A program made the position numbers and the translations under genes. Shown here one piece after another: positions 54,035 through 63,624 of a DNA stretch of 64,000 nucleotides. Source of the DNA: Streptomyces sp. NBC_01689 (lineage in GTDB: Bacteria > Actinomycetota > Actinomycetes > Streptomycetales > Streptomycetaceae); the NCBI RefSeq assembly GCF_036250675.1, contig NZ_CP109592.1, positions 2,170,001 to 2,234,000 on the forward strand, written 5' to 3'. A model generated the notes under the pieces. It saw only the letters and a program-made list of their open reading frames with translations. It searched no databases and was not told the origin of the DNA. Position 1 is the stretch's first letter. Each line of letters opens with the position of its first letter.

Positions 54035-54843
54035 GCCGTGCGCCCCACGCCCGCGAACCCGGAGAAGGAATAGGGATCCTCGTCCTCGGGCGCGGTGTCG
54101 GGCCGCCAGATCGGCATCGGCACCAGTCCGGGTTCCACCATGTCGTACCCCTCGAAGAACCGCGCGATCTCCTCGCGCGAACGCATGATCAGCGGGTTGC
54201 GAATGTTCTTGTACACGTCGACCGCGCCCTCGGTCCGCTCGGCCGGGAGCGGGATTCCCTCGTACGAGGCGTGCGTGACGACGAGCAGGCTTCCCGGCGC
54301 GAGCGCGTCGCGCAGTTCGGCCACCGCAGCGTACGGGTCGTCCGCGTCCTCCACGAAGTGAAGTATGGCAACGAGCAGCAGGGCGACCGGCCGGTTCAGG
54401 TCGATCAGCCGCTGGACCTCGGCGCTGGCCAGGATCTCCTGGGGCTTGAGCAGATCGGCGGCGACCACGTCGGTGTCGTCGACGTCCCGCAGGACGGCCT
54501 GGCTGTGCGCGACGGCGACCGGGTCGTGGTCGACGTACACGACATGGGCTCCGGGGCGGGCCGCCCGCGCGACCTCGTGGACGTTGCCGAAGGTCGGGAT
54601 GCCGGAGCCGATGTCGAGGAACTGCGAGATGCCCTCGTCCGCCGCGAAGCGCACGGCACGGCGCATGAACGCCCGGTTCGCCTGCATGATCTTGGGCAGT
54701 CCGGGCAGGAACTCCATCGCCTTGCGGGCCGCTTCCCGGTCGACCTCGAAGTTGTGCGAACCGCCCAGGTAGTAGTCGTAGATGCGGGACACGCTCGGCA
54801 CCGAGATGTCAATGCTGCGTGGGGCCCAGGCGGGACGCTCCAT
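54031..54843 (-). CDS. SAM-dependent methyltransferase, DUF574 family
   Basis: A 270-residue protein of the large actinobacterial DUF574 group. DISVPSVSRIYDYYLGGSHNF is the group's N-terminal signature region (SVSRIYDYYLGGSHN), then FLDIGSGIPTFGNVHEVA for SAM, VVYVDHDPVAVAHS and LLLVAILHFV. Substrates of this family are mostly unknown. GGAGAGATAG precedes the ATG at 54843. Its stop overlaps the start of the c-di-GMP gene, so the two are translated together. Confidence 0.9.
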   Translation of the reverse strand: MERPAWAPRSIDISVPSVSRIYDYYLGGSHNFEVDREAARKAMEFLPGLPKIMQANRAFMRRAVRFAADEGISQFLDIGSGIPTFGNVHEVARAARPGAHVVYVDHDPVAVAHSQAVLRDVDDTDVVAADLLKPQEILASAEVQRLIDLNRPVALLLVAILHFVEDADDPYAAVAELRDALAPGSLLVVTHASYEGIPLPAERTEGAVDVYKNIRNPLIMRSREEIARFFEGYDMVEPGLVPMPIWRPDTAPEDEDPYSFSGFAGVGRTA

Positions 54844-55303
54844 CTATCTCTCCAAGGCGTAGTCGACGGCTCAGGCGATCCGGTGTTCGAGCTGAGGCTA
54901 CTGATCGCCCGCCAAACGGGCGAGTCAAAACGGAAATTGACCGTCCGTTCACCGGGACTGCCTACGGCATGTGCCGAATCCACCGCGGTGCGGAGCCTTC
55001 GGACACGCCGACGCGTGTCACCGCGAAACCGATGCGAAGCGTTCCAAAAAGTTCCCGGGAGTCACGAAGCGTCGTCATGCCCGGCCCGGCGGCGACTGTC
55101 CCCGGTGTGGAAAATTTCCCCCGTCCGGGCCGCGGCCGATGCGGGCGCGCACAGCGAACGGTCCGCCCCCTCCGTGCGGAGGGGGCGGACCGTGGTCGCG
55201 CGCGTTGTTCTGTTCGTCCGGCGTTCCCGCCGGTTCCGACCCGTTCGCCGTTCCGCGTTCGTCCCTCCGCGACGGGACGACCGGGCCGAGGGGAGGCGAT
55301 CGG
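54844..55303. other. Gene-free gap
   Basis: About 460 bp between the methyltransferase start and the lipoprotein stop. The left part, with several A-rich patches (GTCAAAACGGAAATTG), probably holds the methyltransferase promoter. The right part holds a terminator at 55159-55192. No gene is supported. Confidence 0.5.
55159..55192 (-). terminator. Terminator of the COG4315 lipoprotein gene
   Basis: A perfect 15-bp inverted repeat (55159-55173 and 55178-55192, arm CGGTCCGCCCCCTCC) with loop GTGC, about 110 bp beyond the stop. Confidence 0.75.
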
Positions 55304-56245
55304 CTACTTCGGCGCGCCGACCGGCTTCCCGTCGGGGGCGACGGCGTACCACGTGCCGCCCACGCCCTGGCCGTTGGTGTCCCCGGCCTTGGTGTCACCG
55401 GAGAAGGTGTAGATGGGCCAGCAGTTGACGGTCATCTGCTTGGCGCCGTCCGGGCGGGTGAAGCCCATCAGGCCCTTCTTCTGGACGCCCTTGGTGTCGG
55501 CGGCCTTGACCGGCGCGACGACGGGCCACTTCTCCAGGCAGGCGCCGACACAGGCGGACTTCGAGACCGGCCAGGCCTGGTCCTTCATGAAGCGGTAGAC
55601 CGTCATGCCGTTCTTGTCGACGACGATCTCACCGAGCTTGGGGTCCTTGCGGGTCGACAGGCCCGGCAGGGCGGCCAGCGTGGCCTTCTTGCCGTCGGGG
55701 GCGGAGGCGTACCAGATGCCGCCGACGCCCTGGCCGTTGACGTCGCCGGCCTTGGTGTCCTTGGCGTACCGGTACATCGGCCAGCCGGCGATGGTCAGCT
55801 GCTTGGTGCCGTCCGCACGGGTGACCTCGCCGAGCAGTGCCTTGTCCACCCCGGTGGCGGCCGTGGCGCCGTCGGCGGGAACGGCGGGCCAGGCCTTCGC
55901 GCAGTCGCCGTCACAGTTCGACTTCGGCGGCTGGGCGGTGTCCTTCTCGAAGCGGTAGAGGGTGAATCCGGCGCTGTCGGTCAGCACCTTGCCGAGCGTC
56001 GCGCTCTCCGCGACGGCGAGCTGCCCCGCGGACTCCGCCTGGGCCGCCGCACCCTGCTGGTCGGCGCCGTAGCCGTTCGGGCTCGCGGTGCTGCCGGTCT
56101 GGCCGTATCCGTTGGCAGCCGCGGCGGCGCCCACGTTCTGGCTGCCCGTCGACTGGGTGCCCGAATCCTGACCGCACGCCGTCGTGAGCGCCAGCACGGC
56201 CGCAGCTGTCGCTACGAGTGAGGCGCTCCGCCAGGAGGTCTTCAT
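55304..56245 (-). CDS. COG4315-type lipoprotein with four Y-x-[FWY]-x-x-D motifs
   Basis: A 313-residue exported lipoprotein. Signal peptide with lipobox LTTAC (about residue 24), an Ala/Gly/Gln-rich linker with two NGYGxxGxxA-like repeats (NGYGQTG, NGYGADQ), then four copies of the hallmark motif: LYRFEKD, MYRYAKD, VYRFMKD and IYTFSGD. Two tandem modules, each with a Cys pair (CDGDC; CVGAC) and WPAV or WPVV. The family is often beside ECF sigma genes and has suspected redox or metal roles; no activity is proven. GGGAG lies 7 nt before the ATG at 56245. Confidence 0.88.
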   Translation of the reverse strand: MKTSWRSASLVATAAAVLALTTACGQDSGTQSTGSQNVGAAAAANGYGQTGSTASPNGYGADQQGAAAQAESAGQLAVAESATLGKVLTDSAGFTLYRFEKDTAQPPKSNCDGDCAKAWPAVPADGATAATGVDKALLGEVTRADGTKQLTIAGWPMYRYAKDTKAGDVNGQGVGGIWYASAPDGKKATLAALPGLSTRKDPKLGEIVVDKNGMTVYRFMKDQAWPVSKSACVGACLEKWPVVAPVKAADTKGVQKKGLMGFTRPDGAKQMTVNCWPIYTFSGDTKAGDTNGQGVGGTWYAVAPDGKPVGAPK

Positions 56246-56570
56246 TGGGTAACTCCCACCGTTCACATAAGGGTTGCGGCGCCGTGCAGCACCGCGCATG
56301 GCCCTAGGTACGGCCGGGGGCGGGCGTTGTGTTCAACCGGCTCACAAAAAACTTTCGGAACGCTGTGACACCCTCCGGCACCGGAGCCCCGGACGGCCGT
56401 CCACCCGGCCCCCGCACACCTGATCGCTCGCCCATCCGTTCGCTTCTTCTCGTACATCTGCGCCCGGCCGGCCTGCCTGCCCGGCGCCGCCGTCAAACCG
56501 CCCCGGTCCACAAGTCCTCCGTTCGGGGCAATACCCCGCCACTCCGGCGTGCGTGGCGCCGGCACGCCTC
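56246..56570. other. Divergent promoter gap
   Basis: About 325 bp between divergent genes. A distinctive A-rich patch (CACAAAAAACTTTCGGAAC, 56343-56361) stands out in the GC-rich background and probably belongs to one of the two promoters. No gene is supported. Confidence 0.45.
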
Positions 56571-57155
56571 ATGATCTCCGACGTGCATGCACCACAGCGG
56601 ACCTCGTCCGCCCTCGTCATACGGGTTCTGGCGCTGCTGACGCTGGCCTGGGTCCTCGGCGGTGCGCCGGTCCCGTCCGCGGTCGCGGACGCCTGCGCGT
56701 ACGCCTCCGTCGGGCCGGACGGCACGGAGGCGGTGGCGATCGCCGGCGACGGGCTCTGCACCGTCAGCCCGGCGCCACCCACCCCCACGCCCACCCCGAC
56801 ACCTCCGCCGAAGCCGACACCCCCGCCGCCCCCTCCGCCCCCGCCCCCACCGCCGAGGCCGCGGCCGACACCACCGCCTCCTCCCCCACCGCCCCCCGCG
56901 CCGGCCCCGCGGCCCGTCGTCGTGGCACCGCCGCCGAGGCCGACGCCGCCACCACCGCCACCGCCCGCTCCGACACCCACGCCCACGCCGACGCACCGGG
57001 CCCGTCCCCAGCCGTCGCCCACCCCGGTGAGCTACCCGGTGTACCGCGCCCCGGCGCACAAGCACGCGGTCCGCAGCGGACCGTCCCTGGTCTCGCTCAC
57101 CCTGCTCGTCACCGTGCCCGCGGTGCTCGCCGTCGCGGCGCTGCGTCCGCGCTGA
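56571..57155 (+). CDS. Secreted proline-rich surface protein with C-terminal membrane helix
   Basis: A 194-residue protein: signal-like helix (VIRVLALLTLAWVLGG, cleavage near AVA-DA), a short ordered part with two Cys (ACAYASVG, GLCTVSP), about 95 residues of Pro/Thr/Arg low complexity (PTPTPTPPP, long proline runs), and a final hydrophobic helix (SLVSLTLLVTVPAVLAVAAL) ending RPR. It looks like a wall-spanning stalk. There is no LPxTG or LAxTG sorting motif despite a sortase gene 1.1 kb downstream. GTG 56553 is an alternative start. DUF4239 follows 15 bp later. Confidence 0.75.
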   Translation: MISDVHAPQRTSSALVIRVLALLTLAWVLGGAPVPSAVADACAYASVGPDGTEAVAIAGDGLCTVSPAPPTPTPTPTPPPKPTPPPPPPPPPPPPRPRPTPPPPPPPPPAPAPRPVVVAPPPRPTPPPPPPPAPTPTPTPTHRARPQPSPTPVSYPVYRAPAHKHAVRSGPSLVSLTLLVTVPAVLAVAALRPR

Positions 57156-57170
57156 CCCTTGGAGGCAACT

Positions 57171-57935
57171 TTGTCGGATTGGCTTGTTCTCGTCCTCGCG
57201 ATGGCGGCCGCGTGCCTCGTGGTCCTCGTCGTGGCGCTGCTGCGCAACCGGCGTGCCCCGGAGGACGAGGATCCGTCCGAGACCCCGGACGTGATCGAGT
57301 ACATGACCATGATGATCGGCGTGGTCTACGCCATCGTCCTGGGGCTGGCCATCGCCGGCGTCTGGGAGGCCCGCAGTGCCGCCCAGGACCATGTGCAGAC
57401 CGAGGCCCAGGCCCTGCACGAGATCTCGGAGCGGGTCCGGGTCTACCCGCCGGAGGCACGGGACCGCATCCGCGGCGACGTCAACGCGTACGTCGGACAT
57501 GTCGTCACCACCGAGTGGAAGACGATGGCGGAACACGGTCGTGTGACGGCCGAGGGCGGGCGGCTCTTCGACCGCATCCGTCAGGACGTCACCGACTACC
57601 AGCCGAAGACGGACTTCGAGGCCCAGGCCTACCAGCCGCTCGTCGACCAGGTGACCGCGGCGGACACCGCGCGCAACTCACGGGCGGAGTCGACCGGCGC
57701 GACCATGCCGGGCGTGGTGTGGTTCGGTCTGATCACCGGTGCCGTCGTCACGATCGGGATGGTCTTCGCGCTGCAGATCCGGCGCACCCGGAGGGAGTTG
57801 ATCCTGGCCGGGCTCTTCTCGGCCCTGATCGCCTTCCTGCTCTTCCTGATCTGGGACTTCGACGCGCCCTACAGCCGGGGCATCGCGGCCTCGGCCGAGC
57901 CGTTCACGACGCTGTTCCCGCACCTCCCCGGGTGA
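57171..57935 (+). CDS. DUF4239 membrane protein
   Basis: A 254-residue protein with an N-terminal helix (5-27), a second helix (about 48-66, MTMMIGVVYAIVLGLAIAG), a soluble helical middle (about 68-175), and two C-terminal helices (about 183-202 and 212-230). VYAIVLGLAIAGVWE and RRELILAGLFSALIA are DUF4239 hallmarks. TTG 57171 is preceded by GGAGG at a good distance. It directly follows the proline-rich gene, probably one transcript. Function unknown. A 20-bp terminator follows. Confidence 0.85.
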   Translation: MSDWLVLVLAMAAACLVVLVVALLRNRRAPEDEDPSETPDVIEYMTMMIGVVYAIVLGLAIAGVWEARSAAQDHVQTEAQALHEISERVRVYPPEARDRIRGDVNAYVGHVVTTEWKTMAEHGRVTAEGGRLFDRIRQDVTDYQPKTDFEAQAYQPLVDQVTAADTARNSRAESTGATMPGVVWFGLITGAVVTIGMVFALQIRRTRRELILAGLFSALIAFLLFLIWDFDAPYSRGIAASAEPFTTLFPHLPG

Positions 57936-57965
57936 CGGGACCGCACGAGGGACCCCGATAGCGAC

Positions 57966-58014
57966 CGCGCGGCCGGGGGACGGGCGACACACGTGCCCGT
58001 CCCCCGGCCGCGCG
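57966..58014 (+). terminator. Strong hairpin terminator
   Basis: A perfect 20-bp stem (57966-57985 and 57995-58014, arm starting CGCGCGGCCGGGGG) with a 9-nt loop, 31 bp after the DUF4239 stop. Confidence 0.85.
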
Positions 58015-58022
58015 CGTGCCTC

Positions 58023-58046
58023 CGCCGCCGATCGCGATCGGCGGCG
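58023..58046. promoter_or_regulatory. 24-bp perfect gapless palindrome
   Basis: Half site CGCCGCCGATCG, 24 bp in all, no spacer, 9 bp after the preceding terminator and 237 bp upstream of the sortase gene. The remaining gap to 58282 is moderately A/T-rich (CACATAATCAGATATTGCC) and may hold the sortase promoter. Confidence 0.5.
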
Positions 58047-58282
58047 CATTGCGCGCATGGTCCGTCCCGGCAGGAAGACACGCCAACCGACTTGCACATA
58101 ATCAGATATTGCCGCAGGTCATGATCTGACGGAAATATCCTGCACCCGGCACCTCGGACGGCGCACCGCACGGGCGCACCGCCGTCCGCCCGCCCGTGCC
58201 CGTCGGCCGCCGGGCATGCTCCACCAGGCTTTCTCGAATGCGCGACGGACGCGGTGACGGCCGTGTCGAGAAGGGATGGCGA

Positions 58283-58945
58283 ATGTCTTCGTCCGCGTGG
58301 TCCGAAGAGGAGGAGCGGCAGAGGAGGCGGGTTCCCTGGGGCGTGATGGCACTGGTCCTGCTGACCGGTCTCGCACTGATCCGCAACGGATCCGGCGAGT
58401 TCGACGCGGGTCCTCCGCAGCCCGCGTCGGCCGCGGCGGCGGACGCGCGGACCCCCGCGGCCGTGCGCGCCAAGGCGCCCGCCCCGCTGCCGTACGCCGT
58501 GGTGGACCGGGTACGGATCCCGGCGATCCGGGTCGACGCGCCGGCCGTGCCGGTCGGTCTCGACACGAACGGCTGGGTCGGCGCGCCGCCCCCCGAGGAC
58601 CCGAATCTCACGGGGTGGTTCACGGGCGCGGTCTCGCCCGGCGAGAAGGGCACCTCCGTCGTCGTGGGCCACGTGGACAACGCGCGGGGCCCGGCCGTCT
58701 TCTACGGACTCGGGGCCCTCAGGAAGGGCAACAGCGTCGAGGTCCTGCGCAAGGACGGCAGGACCGCCGTCTTCGAGGTCTACGACATCCAGGTGTTCCG
58801 GAAGAGCGCCTTCCCCGGCGACCGCGTGTACGGCGACAGGGGGACCCCTGAACTGCGCGTCATCACCTGCGGAGGAGGTTTCTCCAAGGAGCACGGCTAC
58901 GACGGCAACGTCGTCGTGTTCGCCCGCCTCACCGGCGTCCGCTGA
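58283..58945 (+). CDS. Class F sortase
   Basis: A 220-residue transpeptidase. One N-terminal membrane helix (about 18-34), a linker, then the sortase barrel with catalytic His130 (VVVGHVDN), Cys196 (VITCGGGF) and Arg215 (VVFARL). DRVRIPAIRVDAPAVPVG opens the domain. Class F enzymes are typical of actinobacteria and attach proteins to the wall. AAGGGA precedes the ATG at 58283. No sorting-signal substrate gene was found in the window. Confidence 0.9.
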   Translation: MSSSAWSEEEERQRRRVPWGVMALVLLTGLALIRNGSGEFDAGPPQPASAAAADARTPAAVRAKAPAPLPYAVVDRVRIPAIRVDAPAVPVGLDTNGWVGAPPPEDPNLTGWFTGAVSPGEKGTSVVVGHVDNARGPAVFYGLGALRKGNSVEVLRKDGRTAVFEVYDIQVFRKSAFPGDRVYGDRGTPELRVITCGGGFSKEHGYDGNVVVFARLTGVR

Positions 58946-59015
58946 ACGCCGGGCGCCCTCCGGCCGTCCGGCACCGGGCCCGTCCACGGGGCGCGCCGCC
59001 TCGTCCTGCCCGGTG

Positions 59016-59040
59016 CCGGGACGGGACGGGACGGGACGGC
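59016..59040. repeat. GGGAC pentanucleotide microsatellite
   Basis: Four to five tandem GGGAC units (from CCGGGACGGGACGGGAC). Short and downstream of the sortase gene; probably slippage-prone spacer. Confidence 0.5.
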
Positions 59041-59090
59041 ACGCCCCGGAACCCGTCGGCGGAGGCGGGCCCCGGAACAGGTCCCCGGAC

Positions 59091-59927
59091 TCAGGAGTAG
59101 CGCCGTCGCGGCACCGTGAGGTGGTAGCCCTCGTCCAGCAGCCGGGGCAGATAGCGGCGCAGCGCCCGCACGGTCTGCGAGCGGTCGCCGCCCGCGTCGT
59201 GGGAGAGCACGACGACGCCCGGGGCGGCACCGTGCTCCACCCGGCGGACGATGCTGCGCGTGCCGGGCGTGGTCCAGTCGCGGGAGTCGACCGTCCACGC
59301 CAGGGGCTCCATGCCCAGGTCGGCCCCGATCTGGAAGGCCGCGCGGTTCCAGGCACCGTAGGGCGCGCGGAACCACAGGGGGCGCTCACCGCAGGCGTCC
59401 TCGACGACGTCGCTGGTGCGCGCGATCTCGGAGTGGATCTGTGAGCGCCGCAATCGGGTCAGCAGGGGGTGCGTCCAGGTGTGGTTGCCGACCACGTGCC
59501 CGTCGTCGGCCATCTCGGCCAGCAGACCCTTGTTCACCGCGGCCATGCCCCCGCAGACGAAGAACATCGCCCGGACGTCGTACTTGCGCAGGGTCTTCAG
59601 GACGGCCGGGGTGTAGCGCGGATCGGGACCGTCGTCGAAGGACAGCACCATGGTGCGGCCGTGTCCCGGCACGTGCAGGAGCGGCTCGCTGCGGACCGGC
59701 GGGCGCAGCGGCCCGCCGCTCGGCGGCCCGTCCCCGGTCATGGGCAGCAGGCGGAAGGCGGACGGCTCGCGGACCGCGGGGGCCTGCGGGCCGGCGGCCG
59801 GGAGCGGCGCCGGGCTCCCGGGTGCGGCGGTGCGGACACGGGCCGTGCCCGCGACCCCCGCCGCCCCCAGGACGGCCGCGCCGCCGATCAACGCCCGGCG
59901 TCGCGTGAGCGACTGGTCCTTTTCCAT
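59091..59927 (-). CDS. Polysaccharide deacetylase (NodB domain), exported
   Basis: A 278-residue protein. A Tat-type signal (TRRRALIGGAAVLGAAG), linker, then a complete NodB domain with SFDDGPD (metal and base Asp), HTWTHP (metal His pair), RAPYG and LSHDAGG. It should remove N-acetyl groups from peptidoglycan or chitin-like polymers outside the cell. In contrast to the protein at 26367, all catalytic motifs are intact. ATG 59927 sits at the signal start. It lies downstream of lysX on the same strand with an 81-bp gap. Confidence 0.92.
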   Translation of the reverse strand: MEKDQSLTRRRALIGGAAVLGAAGVAGTARVRTAAPGSPAPLPAAGPQAPAVREPSAFRLLPMTGDGPPSGGPLRPPVRSEPLLHVPGHGRTMVLSFDDGPDPRYTPAVLKTLRKYDVRAMFFVCGGMAAVNKGLLAEMADDGHVVGNHTWTHPLLTRLRRSQIHSEIARTSDVVEDACGERPLWFRAPYGAWNRAAFQIGADLGMEPLAWTVDSRDWTTPGTRSIVRRVEHGAAPGVVVLSHDAGGDRSQTVRALRRYLPRLLDEGYHLTVPRRRYS

Positions 59928-60008
59928 GCCCCATCAGTCGCCCAGCGATCGGGTGGCGGGGCTGAGCAACACCGGGGCGCACCCGGGATTGCACCCGATG
60001 GGACCAGT

Positions 60009-63000
60009 TCAGCGACGGCGCACCAGGGGGAACGGCAGCGTCTCGCGGATCGAGAGCCCGGTGAGGAACATGACCGTGCGGTCGACGCCGATGCCGAGCC
60101 CGCCGGTGGGCGGCATGGCGTATTCGAGCGCGTCGAGGAAGTCCTCGTCGAGTTCCATCGCCTCGGGATCGCCCCCGGCCGCCCGCAGCGACTGCGCGGT
60201 CAGCCGTCGGCGCTGCTCCACCGGATCGGTCAACTCGGAGTAGGCCGTGCCCAGTTCGGTACCGAAGGCGACAAGGTCCCAGCGTTCGGCGAGGCGTGGG
60301 TCGGTGCGGTGCTGACGGGTGAGCGGGGAGACGTCGGTCGGGAAGTCCTTGTAGAACGTGGGCAGTCGGGTCTCCGCCTCCACCAGCCGTTCGTACATCT
60401 CCAGGACGACGTCACCGCGGCCGCCGTCCGCCCGGTACGGCACGCCGGCGCGGTCGCACAGCCCGTGCAGCGCCTCCGTCGGGGTGCCGGCGTCGATCTC
60501 CTCCCCCAGCGCCTCGGACAGGGCGCCGTACACCGTACGGACGGGCCACGGACCGGAGATGTCGTACTCGGTGCCGTCCCGGCGGGCGACGGGTGACCCG
60601 AAGGCGGCCGTCGCCGCGCCCTGGATCAGTTCGCGGGCGAGGTCGAGCATGACGTCGTAGTCGGCGAACGCCTGATAGGCCTCCAGCATGGTGAACTCGG
60701 GGTTGTGCTTGTGGGAGACGCCCTCGTTGCGGAAGGCGCGGCCCATCTCGAAGACCTTCTCCAGGCCCCCGACGCACAGCCGCTTGAGGTACAGCTCGGG
60801 GGCGATGCGCAGATGGAGGTCGAGGTCGTAGGCGTTGATGTGGGTCGTGAAGGGGCGGGCGTTGGCGCCGCCGTGGATCCGCTGAAGGATCGGCGTCTCG
60901 ACCTCCAGGTAGCCGCGGTCCAGCAGCCCCTGGCGCAGCGCCTGCACGGCGGCGGACCGCAGCCGGACGACCTGGCGGGCCCCGGGGCTCGACATCAGGT
61001 CGACATGACGGCGGCGCACCTTCGCCTCGGGATCGGTGAGCCCGCGGTGTTTGTCGGGCAGCGGGCGCAGGCACTTGCCGGTGAGCCGCCAGTCGGTCAC
61101 GAAGACGGTGAGGGTGCCCCGGTCGGCGGCGCCGGAGACGCCCTCGGCGAGGAGGTGGTCGCCGATGTCGACGTCCGTGCGGAACCGCTCGAGGGCGGGC
61201 CCCGATCCGGAGCGGGTGAGGGCGATCTGCAGGTCGCCGGACCAGTCGCGCAGGACGGCGAAGACCAGACCGCCGAAGTCACGTACGCGGACGACACGTC
61301 CGGCGACGGTCACCGGCACGCCCGCCCGGACCTCGGCGAGCGTGTGGGTGCGCGGCGCGACGTCCACCGGGTACGGATCGGTGCCCTCGGCACGGAGCCG
61401 TTCGAGGGTGCGGTGCCGGACGCGGACCTGCTCGGGCAGGCCCGCCGCCGGATCGGGCGGCTCGTCCGGCCCGCCTCCGCCGGGGCCCGCGGCGGGCGGT
61501 GCGTGCGGCCCCCCGGGCACCACGGGGGAGGTCCTGGCCTTCCTCCGTCCCCTCCCCCACAAGGTGCGCAGCGAGGGCACGGAGACGAAGCCCTCGGCGA
61601 TGCCGGACGCCATGCCGATCCTGGCGAGGGAGCCGGCGTCGCCGTAGCAGAGGAAACGGGGGTACCACTCGGGGTGGTACTTGGCGTTGGACCGGTAGAG
61701 GGCCTCCAGCTGCCACCACCGGGAGAAGAACAGCAGCAGCCTGCGCCAGAGCCGCAGCACCGGGCCCGCGCCGATCCGGGCGCCCTCCTCGAAGACCGAC
61801 CGGAACACGGCGAAGTTGAGGGAGACACGGCGTACGCCGAACCTCCCGGCCGCCGCGCACACCTCGGCGACCATGTACTCCACGACTCCGTTGGGGGCTC
61901 CGCGGTCACGGCGCATCAGGTCGAGCGAGATGCCGTCGTCGCCCCAGGGCACGAAGGAGAGCAGCGCCAGGAGCCGGCCGTCCCGGTCCATCGCCTCGAC
62001 GAGGAGGCAGTCTCCGTCCGCGGGGTCGCCGAGCCGGTCCAGGGCCATGGAGAAGCCCCGCTCCGTCTCCGTGTCGCGCCAGGCGTCGGCCCGGTCGACG
62101 ACCTCCTCCATCTCCTCGTCGGTGAGGGTGGAGTGGCGGCGGACCCGGCAGGTGGCCCCGGTACGGCGGACGCGGTTGACGGCCTGCCGGGTGACGCGCA
62201 TGTCGCGGCCGCCCAGGTCGAACCCGGCGACGTGCAGGATCGCCTCGTCACCGAGTTCGAGCGCCCCGAGACCCGCCCGGACGAAGGCCCTGGCCCCGTC
62301 CTCGGAGGCACCCATGACGGCGGGCACCCAGGCGTAGCGGCGGGCCAGGTCCAGCCACGCGCCGATGGCGTGCGGCCACGCCTCGCGGTCGCCCACCGGG
62401 TCGCCGCTGGCGAGGCAGACCCCGGCCTCGACGCGGTAGGTGACGGCGGCCTTGCCGCTGGGCGAGAAGACGACGGCCTTGTCGCGGCGGGTGGCGAAGT
62501 AGCCGAGGGAGTCGTCGGCGCCGTAGGTGCGCAGCAGCGCGCGGATCCGGGACTCCTCGTCGCCGTGCAGCGCCGCCTCCAGCCGCTGGGATCGGAAGAG
62601 CGTGGCGGCCGCGTTGAGCAGGGCGACGGCACCGAAGAGACCGAGGAGGAAGTACACCGGATGGGGTGGCCGTCCGCCGAACGAGTCGGCGGAGACGAGC
62701 CCGCCGCACACCCGGCCGGCCGCCCACGTCAGCCGGTCGCCGCGCGGCAGGGTGCCGGGGAACAGTTCGACCACGCCCCAGCCGAGCAGGATCGCCACGA
62801 CGAGCCCGGCGGCCAGGACGGCCAGGGCCCGCCACACGGCGCCGCGCCGGGAGTCGGCGTAGAACTCGCGGCGCGCCACGACCAGGAGCACCAGGGCGAT
62901 CCCGCAGACGGCGAACGACGGCAGCGAGTCGGCGTACAGACCCATCGCGAGGCCGACGACGTCGGACAGGACCAACAGGCCGAGGTAGACGACGACCAGC

Positions 63001-63287
63001 CACCACGCCACCTTCTTGCGGGCGGCGGTCGCCGCGGCGAGCAGGAAGAGGAAGGCCGCGTACGCGAGGTTCGCGCTCACCGGGACGATCAGCCGGTCGA
63101 GGAGGTCCACCACCGGGCGCAGCAGCCGGCGCAGGGGCTCGACGAAGGCCAGTACGGCGCAGAGCGCGCCGAGGATGCCGAAGAACGCCCCGTACCCCTC
63201 GGGCACCTTGCTGAGGAACCCGTCCCGGGACCGCCGTACGGCACCCCCGGCGCCCTTCGGTCCGCGGGCCTCGACGGTGGCACTCAT
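60009..63287 (-). CDS. lysX: Bifunctional lysylphosphatidylglycerol synthetase/lysyl-tRNA synthetase LysX
   Basis: A 1092-residue fusion. Residues about 35-270 hold six or more membrane helices; about 275-560 is the DUF2156/MprF-like transferase domain ([47 protein letters not shown]). From about 600 a lysyl-tRNA synthetase follows: OB fold with [18 protein letters not shown], then class II motifs ([27 protein letters not shown], and [16 protein letters not shown]). It makes Lys-tRNA and transfers lysine to phosphatidylglycerol, lowering surface charge and raising resistance to cationic peptides. Slightly shorter than mycobacterial LysX (about 1170). ATG 63287 fits. Confidence 0.94.
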   Translation of the reverse strand: MSATVEARGPKGAGGAVRRSRDGFLSKVPEGYGAFFGILGALCAVLAFVEPLRRLLRPVVDLLDRLIVPVSANLAYAAFLFLLAAATAARKKVAWWLVVVYLGLLVLSDVVGLAMGLYADSLPSFAVCGIALVLLVVARREFYADSRRGAVWRALAVLAAGLVVAILLGWGVVELFPGTLPRGDRLTWAAGRVCGGLVSADSFGGRPPHPVYFLLGLFGAVALLNAAATLFRSQRLEAALHGDEESRIRALLRTYGADDSLGYFATRRDKAVVFSPSGKAAVTYRVEAGVCLASGDPVGDREAWPHAIGAWLDLARRYAWVPAVMGASEDGARAFVRAGLGALELGDEAILHVAGFDLGGRDMRVTRQAVNRVRRTGATCRVRRHSTLTDEEMEEVVDRADAWRDTETERGFSMALDRLGDPADGDCLLVEAMDRDGRLLALLSFVPWGDDGISLDLMRRDRGAPNGVVEYMVAEVCAAAGRFGVRRVSLNFAVFRSVFEEGARIGAGPVLRLWRRLLLFFSRWWQLEALYRSNAKYHPEWYPRFLCYGDAGSLARIGMASGIAEGFVSVPSLRTLWGRGRRKARTSPVVPGGPHAPPAAGPGGGGPDEPPDPAAGLPEQVRVRHRTLERLRAEGTDPYPVDVAPRTHTLAEVRAGVPVTVAGRVVRVRDFGGLVFAVLRDWSGDLQIALTRSGSGPALERFRTDVDIGDHLLAEGVSGAADRGTLTVFVTDWRLTGKCLRPLPDKHRGLTDPEAKVRRRHVDLMSSPGARQVVRLRSAAVQALRQGLLDRGYLEVETPILQRIHGGANARPFTTHINAYDLDLHLRIAPELYLKRLCVGGLEKVFEMGRAFRNEGVSHKHNPEFTMLEAYQAFADYDVMLDLARELIQGAATAAFGSPVARRDGTEYDISGPWPVRTVYGALSEALGEEIDAGTPTEALHGLCDRAGVPYRADGGRGDVVLEMYERLVEAETRLPTFYKDFPTDVSPLTRQHRTDPRLAERWDLVAFGTELGTAYSELTDPVEQRRRLTAQSLRAAGGDPEAMELDEDFLDALEYAMPPTGGLGIGVDRTVMFLTGLSIRETLPFPLVRRR

Positions 63288-63361
63288 GGTTCCGACTCTA
63301 GGAAGGGCCGGGCGCCGCCGCCCGTCGAGCGATCCGGCCGCGGCCCACGCGCGCCGGGCAC

Positions 63362-63500
63362 GCCGGGCACGGGGGCGTGTCGTGCGGGAGGGCGTGCCGG
63401 GCGCGGGGCATGTGGTGCGGGAGGGAGTGCCGGGGCACGGGACAGGTCGTGCACGAGGGAGTGCCGGGCGCGGGGTGAGTCGTGTGCGGGGCGGGTCGTG
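63362..63500. repeat. Degenerate ~34-bp tandem repeat upstream of lysX
   Basis: Units starting GCCGGGCACGGGGGC (63362), GCCGGGCGCGGGGCA (63396), GCCGGGGCACGGGAC (63429) and GCCGGGCGCGGGGTG (63463) are 33-34 bp long, each with a middle TCGTGC or TGGTGCGGGAGGGAGT part. The 337-bp gap to the stress-protein gene holds no other supported feature except a TAGCCT box near 63611. Confidence 0.65.
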
Positions 63501-63624
63501 CGCGGGGTGCAGTGGTCGCCGGAGTCGCCTCCGGCGTACACCGATACGGCCGACACGCCGTCCCCCTGGTATCCACACGCCCCGCCCGCCTCCCGGACCT
63601 GCGGGTTCCGATAGCCTCGGCGCT

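Noticed and set aside
56571..57155. Proline-rich protein as substrate of the nearby class F sortase
   Set aside because: No LPxTG or related motif precedes the C-terminal helix; it reads as a simple TM anchor.
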